This document shows, one piece after another, positions 32,991 through 47,635 of a stretch of DNA of 64,000 nt. The position numbers were made by a program, and so were the translations under genes. This stretch comes from Plasmodium coatneyi (taxonomy: Eukaryota; Apicomplexa; Aconoidasida; Haemosporida; Plasmodiidae): the NCBI RefSeq assembly GCF_001680005.1, contig NC_033562.1, positions 248,001-312,000 on the forward strand. The letters run 5' to 3'. The notes under the pieces were generated by a model. It did no database searches, was not told the origin of the DNA, and was given only the letters and a program-made list of their open reading frames with translations. Numbering within the stretch: position 1 is the stretch's first letter; every line of letters begins with the position of its first letter.

Positions 32991-34614
32991 TTTGCGCAGT
33001 TTAAGCTTTTTCGTGTGGGGGCCATGTACAATTTCCCGTTAATTCTATCTAGATGTTAAATCTAAATCACTATTTTCATGTAGTAAAAGACGACACGTGT
33101 CTTAAGAGACAATGAATACTTATCTATTTTTTCTCTATTACTTATAATTTATAAAACACGTTATGAGAAATCATTTTGAAAAATGTGCCCTTCTTTCGAT
33201 ACGCATTAAGAAATATTATTAAATGAGGCACAGAAATATTTCTGAAGACTCATTTCAAAATTATAGTTTCTCTTTTGCAGAAAATGAGAGATGAATACCT
33301 TTATTATTTATATCACAGGTATTGCCAAATGAGAGTAACAAATGAACTAATTTTTTTAAGTGAACAAATCCATATATTAAGCATTTTTTTTTGGTATTTT
33401 CATTGGAACCTAAAGAACAACGTAAATTCTCATGTTAGCTTTAGACGGGAAAGAATGATAAATTTTTACCTATTATTTTATACGAAAAATATAATAAACT
33501 TAAGCGTATAGGTATCTTCTTCCCATGAGCACTACAATTCATAAAAATGATGTTGAATTATTTTAATTCATCCATTTCGGTACATTTTACAGTAGACACA
33601 TCAAATAAATGTGTAAAACATATCAATAATACAGTGAGGTGTTTTTGAAAAAAGAAAAAGACTAAAGCATTGTTAAAACATTTTTAACACTTAATTCTAT
33701 ATAAACTTCGTGCCAAGTTGCATAACTTCAGATAAATGCTTAAAATGTTTTGAAAATTTTCGTTACTAAATTCAAAACTGTTTATTTTATTTTATTTTAT
33801 TCACCCTTGTAACATGTTCATTATCACAGTCTAAGGGTAAAGATCCTAACATTTTCGTTCAGCAACATTTTGAGCGATAAAACAAAAATAATATCTTCTA
33901 AAAATTACTTAATTGTGCAACATAAAAAGAACTACAAACTAGAAGCATGTTCGCCCTTGTTATTTTTCATTTCAAACGAGGGTTTTAAATTTAAAGTGCT
34001 TACCATATATTGTCTTAATAATTTTAGTCAATGCAAGAAAATTATATTCCTTCTTGTGTTTATTCATTTACCCCAAATATGTCGTAACATAACATTTTTA
34101 TATCTAGCACATTCTTAGGTTAACAAATAAGTTTACCGTTGCAGTTTGGTTTTAAAATATTTGTATATTTTAAATGCACAAAACATTTGTATACTAATCA
34201 TTTAGCACACCTTAAAAAAGGGGTGAAGAAATGGACAAAGTGACAGAAGATGAATAACATAAACCTTAAATTACATAAAAATATTAATTTCGTTTGCACA
34301 ACATAAAAATATGAAAGTTAATTTTCCTTTACAAAAATAACGATTTATAAAACAACGTTTTTCGTGAATATAAATTTTGCAAAATACAAAAAAAAAATGT
34401 ATTCCATATGATGTTCGCATAAACGTGTATTAGAACCCACGGCATGGAATAACATATATCCCTAAATTAACAGTTAAAATCAACAGTATTTTAAAACAAA
34501 AAAATTAAGGAATTTATTAAAAAAAAGGGTACACGTACATATAAAACAAAAAAAATAAGGAAACATTTTCATAGGAAAAATGTGTCAAGTACAAGAAAAA
34601 AAAAGGGTTTCAAT
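32991..34614. other. AT-rich intergenic region, no gene seen
   Basis: This is AT-rich unique sequence. Two plus-strand open frames (33275-33511 and 33870-34118) are strings of Phe/Ile/Tyr/Asn of the kind expected from base bias, with no motif or splice partner, so I do not call them. No tRNA-like fold or repeat was noticed. Confidence 0.5.
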
Positions 34615-37600
34615 TTAATTAAAATGCTTAATTGATTTTTTGGGACATTTCTTCCCTCTTTTCTTTTTCATAAGAAAAGCAGCACAATTATTTCCAGCGT
34701 GCACCTATAAAGAAAGAAAAGGGGGAGTGCATTTACACACGTATAAGTTATTTTTACCAAATAGTTTAGAATAAAAATGTGTACATTTGGATAAAACATC
34801 AAGTTGTTATAAAGTTCCAAAAAATTAAAAAATTGCAAACACTTACTTGTTTTACTAAAAAATCGGAATTCTGTATTGTTAGCATATTGTAAGGGTGCTT
34901 CTTGTTATGCTTATTAGTAAAAAATACAGGGTGGTTATATTTGAAAAAATCAATGTAATCATTATAACCTAATATTTTTAAAGAATTGTCATCATAAATC
35001 AGAAATATATTATTTTCATTAATTGATATGTTCTTTATGGTTTTTGTATTATTCAAATTAATTTTAATAAAAGGTGATGATCCATAGGCCATGTGTTGAA
35101 AATAATTAGGAAAATAGTATTTCAGGTCCCCTGCCATGTATATATTATTGTGTATGTCAACCACACACGTTACAGTGTTGCTACAGACAATTTTTTTTAT
35201 TATTATAAACTGGTTTGGAGAAATACCTTGAGCTTTCGAATTTGTTATACTTGTATTATTTTCCTTATTTGCAAATGTGTTAAATCTATTTTTAAAAGTC
35301 GTAAGGGGATTATTCTGTATATGCATCGTATCGTTATTATGACTTATATGAACGTTATTCTTGTGTATATAATATAGGTAATAATTGTACTTGTACAAAA
35401 ATAAAAAATTATTAAAATTGTAGTAAAAAAAGTTATTAGTGATTCTGGTAAAGGTGTACACACTTTGGTTAATGTTATTTACGCATAAGTTATTGTTTGT
35501 ATCCCTGCCGCAGACATAGATGCACATATAGTGTGCCAGTATTTCTTCTATCATACGATATAAACGTGATGTGTCGGAACACGAATAGGTTGAATTCATG
35601 AGTTTAAATTCATCAAATGATTTATCTCCCCAATTTACAATTGCACTGGTGTAATTTTTAATGTCATATATATCATTTCTGTATATGAAATCGCTTGATT
35701 CACTTGCTGAGCTCAAATAACATTCAGAAAAGTTCGTACTCATTTTTGACTTCATTTTCTCGCTTTCCATATGCTTATAATTCTCTGAGCAAGTAATGTT
35801 TTTCATTATATATTGGTAATATTTATCATATATGCTTTTTTTAAAGCACGTTATTACAGTATTTGCCTCCCCACATGACACATTGGATACCATTAAAATA
35901 CTGTTCAAGAAAATGGTCATGTACTTTTTTTTTACAAATAAAAATAAAAAGATGATTAGTTTAATATTGATACATACAGTTTCTTCTTTCTCGATATATT
36001 CGTAAATCTGTGGATTAATAGTTTCGTTTTCTTTCATTAATTTTACAAATTTATTTGGATCATCAACATTAAGAATGTCCATTTTTTTTTGTGAATTGAG
36101 CGACTTGCCATAATCCTTTTTATCAGTGCCCTTCTCATCATTTCCATTTGAAACGTTCAACTTTTTATTACTGTTATGTGTACACTCCTTTCTCTTATGC
36201 GTTTCATTATAGTAGTCTTGCACATTCATATACTTTTCATCGTAAAAGTTGTAATCATAAAACTTCATTCCATAAATATAAGGATTTATGTCAATATTAT
36301 TCGGGATATTGGTGTATATATTTATATCATTTCTAAAAAGACTCATGTAGATGTTTACTACTTCTGCTTTTATAAAAGTTTCCAGATACTCAAATATCCT
36401 AATATAGCTGTTTTTTCTTTTTAAATTGCCATTTTGTGCTTCTACTTTTTTTTCCGACATTTTATTAACGTTTCTGTTATTATCATTGCAATTTACATCA
36501 TCATTTTCCATATTTTGTAAATTGCAATGTAAATTTATTAAATTTTCTACACTGCATTTATCCTTAGCGTCGATCGAATCTATAGTGGTTATTTTATTAT
36601 TTGCATTATTTTCATTCTTTTTAACTCTATATGATAAATTAAATATACAGACTTGAATTGGAACGAGAACTAAATTGTTGTTAATTTTTTTCCTTTTTAT
36701 ATTATTCATGGAGTTTAAATTGGAGTGTAATTTTAATTTTCTGTTGTTGAGTAGTATCTCATTATTTGTAATGTTAAAACTATTTTGAATGGGATTTTCT
36801 ACGTTAAAACTGAATTTTTTTTTGCAAAACGAAAGTTTACCCTTGTTAAACTTATTTTTAAAATTTCCTATTTTCTTCTTGTCTATCATATTAAAGTAGT
36901 AACTTTCCGTGGTTGATGAAGATACGGAAGAAGATAAAAGTTCTGACATTTTATTTTTGTTACTTTCCTTTTTCTCCTTTTTTTTTTTTTTATAGTTATT
37001 ATTTGAGTCACTATCCGAAAATTCCGACTTGTTAAAACTATCAAAGTAAATGTTTTCGAAAGGAACGGATGTTTGACCTAGCTTCTGTTCTCCCCACATA
37101 AATATAGATCCATTTGAATATGCGCAGACATGATTATTTCCACAGAATATAGAACTAACGGGGACGTATATTTTGTGTACGCTTATAACTACATTTTTAA
37201 CTTCTAAATTTTCAAAATTAAACATATTTTCTGAAGTGTAAATGTTGTTTGTTTTTAGGGTGAAAAAGTCTTCATCTTTGCATTTATTTCCATTTAGCAT
37301 ATTGCTTGAATTGCCTAACTTTCCATCACTGTCATTACATTTTACAGAGCTCTCCTTTAAAGTACTTTGTGAACTTTTATTTTTATTGTAAATATTCTTT
37401 TTTATTGTTTCTAGGATTAACGAATTGTACAAAATATTTTCACCGCACTTGCTATTTATCTTTTCTGATCCCTTAATTTTTATTTCTGTCTTATAATTCG
37501 TGTGTATCTGTAACTTTTCAAAATCATACAAAAAAAAATGGCCAGGGTTAATTAACGTAGGCGCGTATCTATTGATCCTATCACCTGTCCCTAAACATCC

Positions 37601-40600
37601 ATATTTGTTGTTTCCCCATGAATACACATGACCAAAATTGTTTATGGAAATTACAAAATCTGCACCATTGTAAATATCAATAAACTTTACTCTACTTTTT
37701 ATATCATGAATAAAATTATAAATGAATTTGTTGCTATTAAGATTGCTATCTAACAATATCGTTTCACTTTTTCCCTTAGCTGACGCTGCAATTTTTTTAC
37801 AGTTTCCTCTAGAGTTTTTTTTTCTTTGTCCTTTCATGTACTTTTTTGAATATTTATAATCATCATAATTCATCTTCTCTCTGTCTACAGTTTCATTTGG
37901 ATCATATTTTAAATTATTGCTAACCCTTTCGCTATAATGTTCATTAGAAATTTGTCTAAAAAATTTTTTCACTACTTTCGTGGAACTTCTATGGTTGGGC
38001 AGAACATACGCTAAATACTGATTTGCATAAGACGATGAATACAGTATAGAGTTATAAATGTTAAAATTGTCTATGGATATTTTTTTTAAATAATAATTTC
38101 TTTTTTTCACATAAAAGGATTTATCTGTACCACGCTTAAGCAGCATATTTATATTCATATTTTTATTTATTTCGTCCACATCACTAACTCTAAAATAGGT
38201 GACGTCACTATCTTCACTATCAAACGAAGAGCATACTTCACTTTCGCAAGAGCTGAAGTTATCTGATATAACATTTAGCGGCGCGCAACACATAGTACAG
38301 TTGCATAGGCTCCCACTTTTATGATCCACACTTTTGTAACAATCAATTAATTTCTCACAATGAAGCAGTGATATTTTACTGTTTGTAATTTCATTATATC
38401 CCGATGGATTTCCAAACAGTAAAATGTCACTGTCGCCAGAGGAACTATTATAGTCGAGAAAATTCTTTTCTTGTTTTTTCATCTTTTTTAATCTTAAATT
38501 TGTGAAGAATTTGTCAATTTCTATTTTTTCATTACTGCCTATTGGTTTATTTTTTACTTTCCTTTTTTCGTTATTTTTTAATTTCGTATTCTTCTCTTTA
38601 ATATTTAATTTATTCCTAGTTTCAAAAAAAGTGTTACTACCACCAATGTATAGGTTATGCTTCTTGTCAATTATCGAAATCATACCTTCATTCATGCACA
38701 TTTTTTTTACTTTAATTGGTATTAGTTGCAAATTATTGGTAAACCAAAAATCCGTGCCCTTTTTTATGCTTTTCTTGTTTTTATCATATCCCATCGAACC
38801 AATAGTTGGAGACAACTTTAGGTAGGACGGGGTTCCAATAGCAAGGCTTCCATTTTCGTTATTCCCAAAAGTGTAAGCATAGTAACATTCGCACAATTTC
38901 CTCTTAAAAGTTTCCAATATTATTTTGTAATACTTGCTATAATCTGATATTACTTTTTTATAATCGTCGTACTTAAAATTAAAGGAAACAAATTTGCACT
39001 TGTTCAACTTTCTGTTCATTTTGTTGATATAAATTAGGTTGTACAATAACAGATTGCTAGTATCCTTTTTGTCAACGCGGGCGTAAACCGATTTCGCGCA
39101 TTTGTCCTTCACGGTTTCTTCCTTCTCCGGGGGTGAAGCATCTCTTGGCAAATCATTCCCGTTCATGTGTGTATTTTTCTTTTCCTTCTTTTGCCTTACA
39201 TTTGGCTGCTCTTCCACAGTTTGTTCCACGTTTGGTGCCACGTTTGGTGCCACGTTTGGTGCCACGTTTGGTGCATCTTTTGCTTCCATTCTTTGTTCAC
39301 CTCCCTTGTGATCACGTTTCACATCCTTCGGTTCGTCAACATCTTGGATTTCTTTTTTTTTGCCATCAGCGCTTGCCTTCTGCCCAGACACATTTGCCCT
39401 TTTCACAAAATCTGCGGTTGATGGAAATGACTTATCAATGTCTCCCTTCAGGTAGACCTTGGGAACCCTCACATTCTTAACTGTCGGGTATAATGACACA
39501 AAGCTGTTATTAATGTTTATAAGAAAGCTCTTATCTTCCAGTTTGTCGTTTAGATTTATTTCTTTTAATGAACAATTATCCTCAAGTTTTTCTTTCTTTG
39601 GTATACTTGTCTTTTTTCTTTTTAAATTTTTGTCCATTTTATCCTTATCCGTTTTCTGAAATTTGTGACCCCCCTTCAATTCGTCCAAATATTTCTTAAA
39701 AAGTTTTTTCATGTTTATAAATAAATAATTCAAAGGAACTAAATATATGTTGTTGTTAAATTTTACGTAATTTCTCTTAATGGTGCGAATTATTTCCAAA
39801 TACATCCATACTTCATATTTTTGTTTCAGCCACGCATTGCTGGGTGGAGCACTGTCTTCCCCCAATGACATGTTTTTTTCCCCCCTTTCTTCGTTCTGCT
39901 TTTCTGATTCTTTCTTTTCTTGTGGGTGACTACCTGACTGCTCCTCATTGTTGACACTATCACTCTGATCGGTCGGCCTCTTTTCATGTGTGTCATCTGT
40001 AATAATATTGTTTTCCTCTTCCTTTACCTGTTCATGAAAATTTACCACGTTCAGCTTGGATAAAACTGTTAACACATACAAAATGTACGTAACGTATACT
40101 AAAAATGGGTGACTGTTTAGGGAGTTTATGGGGTTTCCGAAAAAGAATACGATGAGGACAAAAACTTTCTTAAAACATTTCAGCGCTCTATGTGTGTTCA
40201 ACAAAATAAGTGATATATAACCTTTTATGAAAAAGTAATAAATAAATACATGAAAATTATTTCTCATCGATAAAATGACGTTCTGAAATGATCTAAAAAA
40301 ATTTAGTATTATTTTAACGTTGTAAATAATAGTCGATTCGGTTGAGCTTGGGTGTTTATTTTTCTTCTTCTGTTTAAAAAATGGAATTATCCTCAAAACA
40401 ATTTTAAAGAAAAATTCTATTAAGTACACGTTGTAATCATTATCTAGGAGGATCATTTTAATCTTTTCCTTCATATTTCCAACCGAACCTTCTTCCCTTT
40501 CAAAAATTGCATGTTCCTTTGCATTTTTGTTCACTCCGTCCAGGTCGGTATCAGTTTCGGTTTGCGTTTCTGCTTCATTTTCTGTCTCCTTTTTATTTTC

Positions 40601-43600
40601 AGTTTCGTACTCAGTTTCGTCATTCCCCGTTTCAGCTTCTTTTTTGCATCCATATTCGTACTCATCTATATTGGGACTATCACTTGGGGCATACCTTCCT
40701 TCTCTTCTTATTATTTCTAAGTAGTTCCTTGTCGAATAATCCAATGCGTTGTTGAGGAAAAAATCCTTTTCTCTCGTTTCGTTTGACACATCGTTCCTGC
40801 GGCAAACGGGCAACGTGTTGTTTTGCTTCTGTTTAACAGGGCCATTCTTACCCTCTTTGGTGAATTGTCTTTTTTTATTATTCATGTCGCATATTTTGTA
40901 CTTATCCGTTCTAATGAATATGTAAAAAAATATATTTATTAGATACACTTTCAGATCATACGTTAGGAGGTTAAAGTTCTCCTTCATAAATATCGGTAGA
41001 ATGATTAGCAAGTGAGAATAATGTGTTTCGATTATGTTCAGAAGGACGTGGAAAATGTTTTCTTCCATTAATTTATTCACCCCAAAAAATGGAAAATCGG
41101 CACGCAGGCTGAGGCTGGACATGTTACAACGGTGTAACGTCACGCCTGGCTCTTTTAAATACTCATTTGGATTTTGACAAAAGGCTGACACTTTTTTAGT
41201 GACATCATTTAATAATTCACCCGTTGCTACCATTTCGCCATTCGAATAATTTACACTTGGTCCACCTTGAAGTTCGCTTAAGTCGAAATTCCCCCTTTGA
41301 CAGAATGAGAACAGGAAGTTAACAAAGTGAGGATATATCAGGCCGAACAAATCGCCATGGGCGATCCCGCTTTGCTTCAAATGGTGAATGTTCCTATTGG
41401 AAAAGTACGTGAGAATGTTGTCTGACGCTTGGGTAAAGTCATGAAATGTAAATATCCGTGGACCGGCATTAAAATGCATTTTAATCATGAGATTTACGAG
41501 ATTCCTTTTTTTTTTCTTTTCAGCCTTGTAACGATAACGCTTTAAAATTTTCTTCTTCATCTTCTTGTTTTTGCACACGGGTAACGAATCGTCAGGAATG
41601 TTAGAATCGCCATTTTCATCCACCCATTCGATGTGTTCCTTTTCAGCGTAACAGGTTTTATCTTTACATTCGTTTGCATTCTTTGCGTTACTCAATTCAA
41701 CGTGGCTCCAGGAGCAGATCGACGTGTCTTCCTTCTCCAGAGAAAAGAATTCGTTTAGCAAATTCTGGGGCAAATGCTGAAACTCGTGGAAGATATAAAA
41801 GGGAAAATTTACTCCGCATATATAGTTTAAACAAAAGGCCAGAATAATCTTATACTTTTTAACCTTCCTTATAATTTTAAACAAATTTAAGTACTGAACG
41901 TTTAGCGGAATGTACTGTAGGACAAAACTGAGTGACAAAAATAAGTTAAAATAAATCGACTTGAGCAGATTCAAGTGTAAATCATCATTTGGCTCCCTCC
42001 GTTTGCTGCTTGAAAAGAAGAAGTGGCAAATGCCACTGAGTACGCTTTCGTACGGGAAGTTCAAATTTGTCACAAAGAATTCTAATATGCGTTTACAAAT
42101 AAAGGACAACAACACACATACTGAAAATACCAGAATTCTCCTCACATAAAACTTCTTCTTGTTGCAACAATTGTATTTAATTTTTTTTAAATAATCAAAA
42201 TCGCAGGTCTCACTTCGATTATTGTTAAAAAATTTCACCAATTCTGCGTGAGCACAATATTTTTTGTAAATATTTACATAATTGTCATAGAGAACCCAAA
42301 AAAATATGTCAAAATTTACTTCATACTTGTTTAATAATTGTAGGAAGTTTCTGATGCTTAAAAAATTATTTAATTTTATTTTGTTCACTATTTCTAGAAT
42401 TAGTTTATTCAACAGAAGGTAAAAATAATTTATAAAAATATCTCCACAGTTTTCATACAAATTGTAAATAAAGGAGTATTTATATGCCTTCTTTTCCTCT
42501 TCCCCTTTGGTTAAGTCTTTATCATTGCTTTGGACCTTATCGTACATTTCGCTACTACTCCTCTCATCTTCATCCAAGCACGTTTTGTCACTAAACGTGT
42601 CTTTAGTATGTTCATCTTCCAGCATTTTCAAATAAATGTGTAAATTATGACGCCGTATGTACACATCTTTGAAGTACGGAATGATAATATACCTATTATA
42701 GTGAAACAGCTCCTTACTTGGGTTATTGTTTTTCTCACCATAAAAGTACGTGTAAATATTAAAATAATAGCTAAACATAAAAATGATGTCGTTAGCGTTG
42801 GAATAGCACTCATCCGGGGGCTTATTCTTCTTGTCCAATTTGAGAGAAAACATGTAATCCTTGTTCAGGTATAGCTTCTTCAGATTTATGTGTAAATTTG
42901 TGCTCTCAATAAAACTGATAAAACTTTTCGTGCGAATAAAATACGGAGACGAAAAAGAGTTCCTAATGTCGATAATTATTTTATTCTTCTTCCATTTGTA
43001 GTACTGGCAAGTGCCACTACTATTCTGTGGCTCCTTCACCAGGGAGCAGTACTTCACATACGTTTTGTTATTTTTGTGCACATTTAATATTCTTATTATG
43101 TTATTAATATACAGGAAGTTGTTACTACTGTGCTCGATGTAGTTCCCTTTGGAAGGCTCCTCCTCATTCGTACCTCTGCTGAAGCTTATTTTGTAGTTAA
43201 AAAAATCTGAGCAATTGAGCAGATGGAAAAAGAAAAGGTGGAAAATCAAATAGAAGTTGCTACACACGGGGATGCACAAAAAGCACAGGCCCCTGAATTT
43301 GTACACAAATAAGTACGGGCTCAGGTAATAGTAGCTGCTGTTTTCCCTTATGTAGTTCACATAATTTGAGATGAATTCGTACAACTTGAGGTCGATTATT
43401 TTTATGTATATATTTTTGTATTTGTATCCTATGTCGAGGGTTTTTTCTACATTCATTCTTTGCAGGTGGCAATTGTTCAATAGGCCTGCCCCTTCCTCAG
43501 CAATCGTCATACTGCAGTTGTTACCACCACTAGCACTGGTATTGTCAGCTTTGCCGTTGGGGACGTTCTTCCCCACATCTACGTTACTCGTGCAGGGCTC

Positions 43601-46600
43601 CGAATGGAGCGTGGAAGACACATTCAAGATCAGCGACTTGGCCTCCACATTGCTGCCCTCTTTCCCAGTTGCGTATCTCTCATTAAAAAATGAGCGACGT
43701 TTTATGGAGGAAAGGTTTAAATCGTTACTGAGCACACTGTCCTGATCTGAGTTCTTTGCGCTTGTTTTTTTGAGAAAACCGCTAGTAATTGATAAAATAT
43801 TCGTTTTTTTTTCTTTACAAAAAATGCCGTTTCCTTTTTTTATTTTTGAGACAAAGTAGTGGTAGAAACTTTTTATAAATTCTTTACACTTGCTGTCAAA
43901 ATGGCACTGCAGCTTCTTTATTTTGCTGTACGTCTTTACCATGTCAACGAGGAGAAGCAAAATGACCTCCACAAAATGGGTCCTTTCGAAGTAGGCAGGC
44001 ACGTGCACATCCACTGGGGAATTTCTCAAACTTTCACCGGGTGTTATACGTAAATTGTCTAGCACTATATCAGAATTGCAACACATGGAATTCAGAAAAG
44101 GGTAATTTTTCCCCTTGGAATCACTTGGGCAGCTGTTGCCGCATATATATTTCTTCGGAATGTATATAAAGTACAGCCTATTGTAATTTAAATGCAGAAA
44201 TAGCAGATCCATCATATATTCAAATCTCTCATTCCTGTTCAGTGTAATTTTGTAGGGAATCGCCCCTCCTGCACTCACATATGTACTCAGGAGTAACTTC
44301 TTCCTCCCCCCGTGTATTTTAAACATATCAAAATGGATGTTTACATATTTGTGATTCACAAAGGGGCTCATTTTCCCTACCGGTTTGTGTTGCACAAATA
44401 TTTTAAAACAGTCAGGGGTATCATTTTGGTATATTTCTTCTTCATAGTTTGGCACATCAATTGGGGGGTTTCCCAAATGATGTCCTTCTTCCTCTTCTTC
44501 ATCTTCCTCATCATCCTTCTGTACTTGCTCTTTTTTCCTATTAATTTTATCTCCCTTTTGTTTCTCTACACGATTGTTACACTTCACATCTTTAGCATTG
44601 TTGCCTATTCGTGTGACCTCATGCAGGGGCGAAAAATCCCTATTGGGGCTGTTCCTGTTTGTCTCTACGTCGCCATTCTTCCTCATGGTGCGATTCAACT
44701 TGTTCAACGTCACATGAATACGTTTGGCATTATCTGCAATGTTGTTCCTTTTCAATATTGGTTCCACCACTTTGCCATTTGTGAGTTCTTCCGATGAGGT
44801 TGACAATTTTTCCTGTTTATACGTTTTGCCAAAGTGTGGACAGTTCGTATTCCCTTCCGACTGGGAATTTTGCATGAAGAAAATTTTCCCCTCTCTCTCT
44901 TTTTTCATAACGTTTTGCAGCTTTCCGCAAGAGAAAGGTTTTCCCCGTTTTAAATTATCATCTTCACGTAGTATCTCCTCTTTTTTCTGGCACAGTTCTC
45001 CACTTGACTTTCCACTTGACTCTCCGCTTCCCTTTCCATCGTGTTCATGCCCCTTGGTGATAGCCCTAGCGTGGCTAACCACCTGGTTGTAGAGTTTCTT
45101 CTCCTTTTTAATGACTTCCTCCTGTGCACAATTCAAATTGGTCCCTTTCAGAATCAGTGTGTCCATTTCGAACGGAACGAAGGTGTCGTGTACGCCAATG
45201 AAAAACGGTTTCTTGAGCTCATTTTGTGTTGTAAAACCGAAGGGCCCTTTTTTCCCCTCCTCGGATTCATTCAAATGTCTAGTGCTATTTTCTTCATTCA
45301 TATAATTTTGGGATTCAAAATGGACATAATTTTTGTTCAACAAATTAGCGTCTTCCCCCCTTTCCTTTTTAAAAGTTTTATCTGTACTTTTTGACCGATT
45401 AGAATTGTCATTGCTTTCCACTCGTGTGTCACTTCCATTTGGGAATGTTTTCTTCTCCTTCTTTATTTTACCATCCGATTCATCGTAATAATTGGCGGGA
45501 GAGATATAGCATATTTCTTTATTTTTCATGGTTTTTAAAACGCTAATTATATGCACGATGTTCTCCTTCACCGTCTGTACCAACTCGTGGTCCACTTGAC
45601 TTTCAATTTTTTTACTCACATAGCGGGGGTTGTTATTATTACTCCTTTCGATGGTGTACAATTTTACGTAATTCTGCACGTTTTCCTCAAATTTGTCTTT
45701 ACTTTCCAAATTGAGGTTGTACAAATCGATTCTAAAAAGGGCTACGTTGTTCAGGTCAAACTCGACGTGATCGGTTCTTTTCAATTCTACGTTGAGCGAA
45801 TGGACCGTTTTCGCTTCGGACTTATCGTCACTCTGGTTATCCTTATCGTTATCGTTGTAGTTATCGTTTTCCTCGCAATTCGCACTGCCATCCACATTGT
45901 AGTAATGGCTGTTCTTACTGCTGTACCTGAACTTTATGCTCCTCATCACCTTTCGCCAGAGCTTCCTCCGCAGGGTTACCTTTTCTTCATACACGTGACT
46001 CCCCTTCCGGAACAAACTGGTATTAATTTCGAAAAAGGATTTATTACCCTGCTGATCCAGGTTGCTCTTTTTGCTACTCGTGCGGGAAAGGGCGGGGCGG
46101 GAACTTTCAAACAGAATAAAACAAAAAACAATCATATTGTTTTTTATAAAATAATTACTATTCCCAATATTTAAGACACTTTTTATGTACCTTTTCTGGC
46201 ATATGTAATGAGAATTTACAAGGTTATGATTCATGTATGCATTTTTGATACCTCTGACGGAACAGTGGTAGATTTTCTTTTCTTTACTTTCTTGCGAAAA
46301 AAATTTATTTTTTTTTTTCTGTGAGTAGGTGCAAATGTCTAAAAACTCGTTGACATATTTCACGAAGGTCACGTCCTTCTGATTTATATTAATGTTCGCA
46401 TTGAAGATGGCGTCTTCGTCAATTTTCTTATCAAAGCTTTGGCATAAACAGACGAACAGGTACGTCGCATACACGTTTCTGTGCTCCAAGGAGTACTTTA
46501 CCATATCATCAAAGGGGGGCTTCCCTCCTGCATGTTCATTTTTACCATCTTTTTCTGCGCCGTCCCCCTTTTCCGACCCGTATATAGAAACAAACTTATT

Positions 46601-47635
46601 TATAAAAAACAAAATGGTAAATATATTATACAGAATTGACTTAATTTTATAATTATTGTTCAAAATGTAGAGACACATAACATTCGCCATTTTGAAGTCA
46701 TCAAATGCGTTGCAGCTTAAATCGTTTCTACAAAAATCTTCGACGTTTATAAAACTCCTTTTTACAGAATACATCATTTTTTTTCTTTCTGTTAATAAAT
46801 TTCCGAGTAGCTTTTTGTTCAGGTGAAATAACTCAATTGACTTTTCCTTCACTAATTCATTGGTGTGAAAAGTTTTTTTCACAACGTTGTCATTTATTTG
46901 ATAAAACTCACTGGAGTTATCCAAATCTTCAAAGTAGACATGAAGACAAATATTCTCAAGAATATATTTTAGACGCACAAAATTATATATGCTCTGTATT
47001 ATGCTCATTTGTTCGTAAAAGTTGGCAAATTTTGACTCATCCCGCAGAAAGTAATTATAATAACTGCTGAAGTAAAAATTACTCCTATTGGTGTAGTACT
47101 CATTGTTCATTTTTTTGAATAACTTCAATAGAAAATTCAGAATATCTATGTTGTACTCTTCGCTTACGTATGCCAATGCACTTTTCACCTTCTTCCTGTT
47201 GGCGCATTGCGCCATATAGTACACGCACTCATCTTTACTTTCGGGCTTCCTCTTTAAGACTACACAGAGGGGGGAGGGGGAAGGGCATACACGTGAGAAA
47301 GAAACAGGCTCGATTGTGTTAAGATATATACATACCAATGCACACGCAGGTATTAGCATATGCACACAAACATGCATGCATATATATATATAGATACAGA
47401 TATAGATATATACATATATGTGCACATGCGCCGCCAAGTGTTGGCGTTATTAAACTCGTTCTACACACTGCGATCATAAAAAAATTTTGCAATTACATTC
47501 ATATATGACGAAGGCCTTCTGGCAGAAGCTAAGGTTATCCTGCTTCACAAGGTGACATATTAAATTTTCATACTGTTCGTTTGTGTTGTTTTTATAAACT
47601 TTGAAGTTTGCGGAATACGATTTGCAATTCCCCAT
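34615..47635 (-). CDS. Giant RCC1-repeat protein, 3 exons, 4213 residues
   Basis: Exons (minus): 47497-47635, 34847-47259 and 34615-34704; phases 1 and 0 match and sum to 4214 codons. Exon 1 starts MGNCKSYSANFKVYK, a classic N-myristoylation start (Gly2, Ser6) with a cysteine at position 4 that could be palmitoylated. The N-terminal two thirds is Asn/Lys-rich with hydrophobic helical stretches and no family I recognise. RCC1-type blades appear from about residue 2900: LYIGGSNTF, GHVYSWGNNKYGCLG, CAYSNGSIFMWGEQKLG, IVNWGDKSF, NNIYMAGDLKYYF; exon 3 completes the last one with VHAGNNCAAFLM. The blades are split by long low-complexity inserts. SRVKF at about residue 3235 fits the RVxF docking motif for protein phosphatase 1. 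It may be the equivalent of the Plasmodium RCC1 protein known to bind PP1 (inference). Membrane-anchored scaffold is a reasonable guess. Confidence 0.88.
39228..39285. repeat. 12-bp coding repeat (Val-Ala-Pro-Asn units)
   Basis: GGTGCCACGTTT is repeated about four times within the giant RCC1 gene, giving VAPN units on the minus strand near residue 2725. It is a perfect short tandem array and so likely to vary in copy number. Confidence 0.85.

Noticed and set aside
33275..34118. Two AT-rich plus-strand frames as small genes
   Set aside because: Residue content is what random AT-rich DNA gives; no start context, motif or splice partner supports them.
45551..46174. 207-codon plus-strand frame inside the giant RCC1 gene
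   Set aside because: It is the complement of a continuous coding exon; long antisense frames are common opposite Asn/Lys-rich coding sequence.
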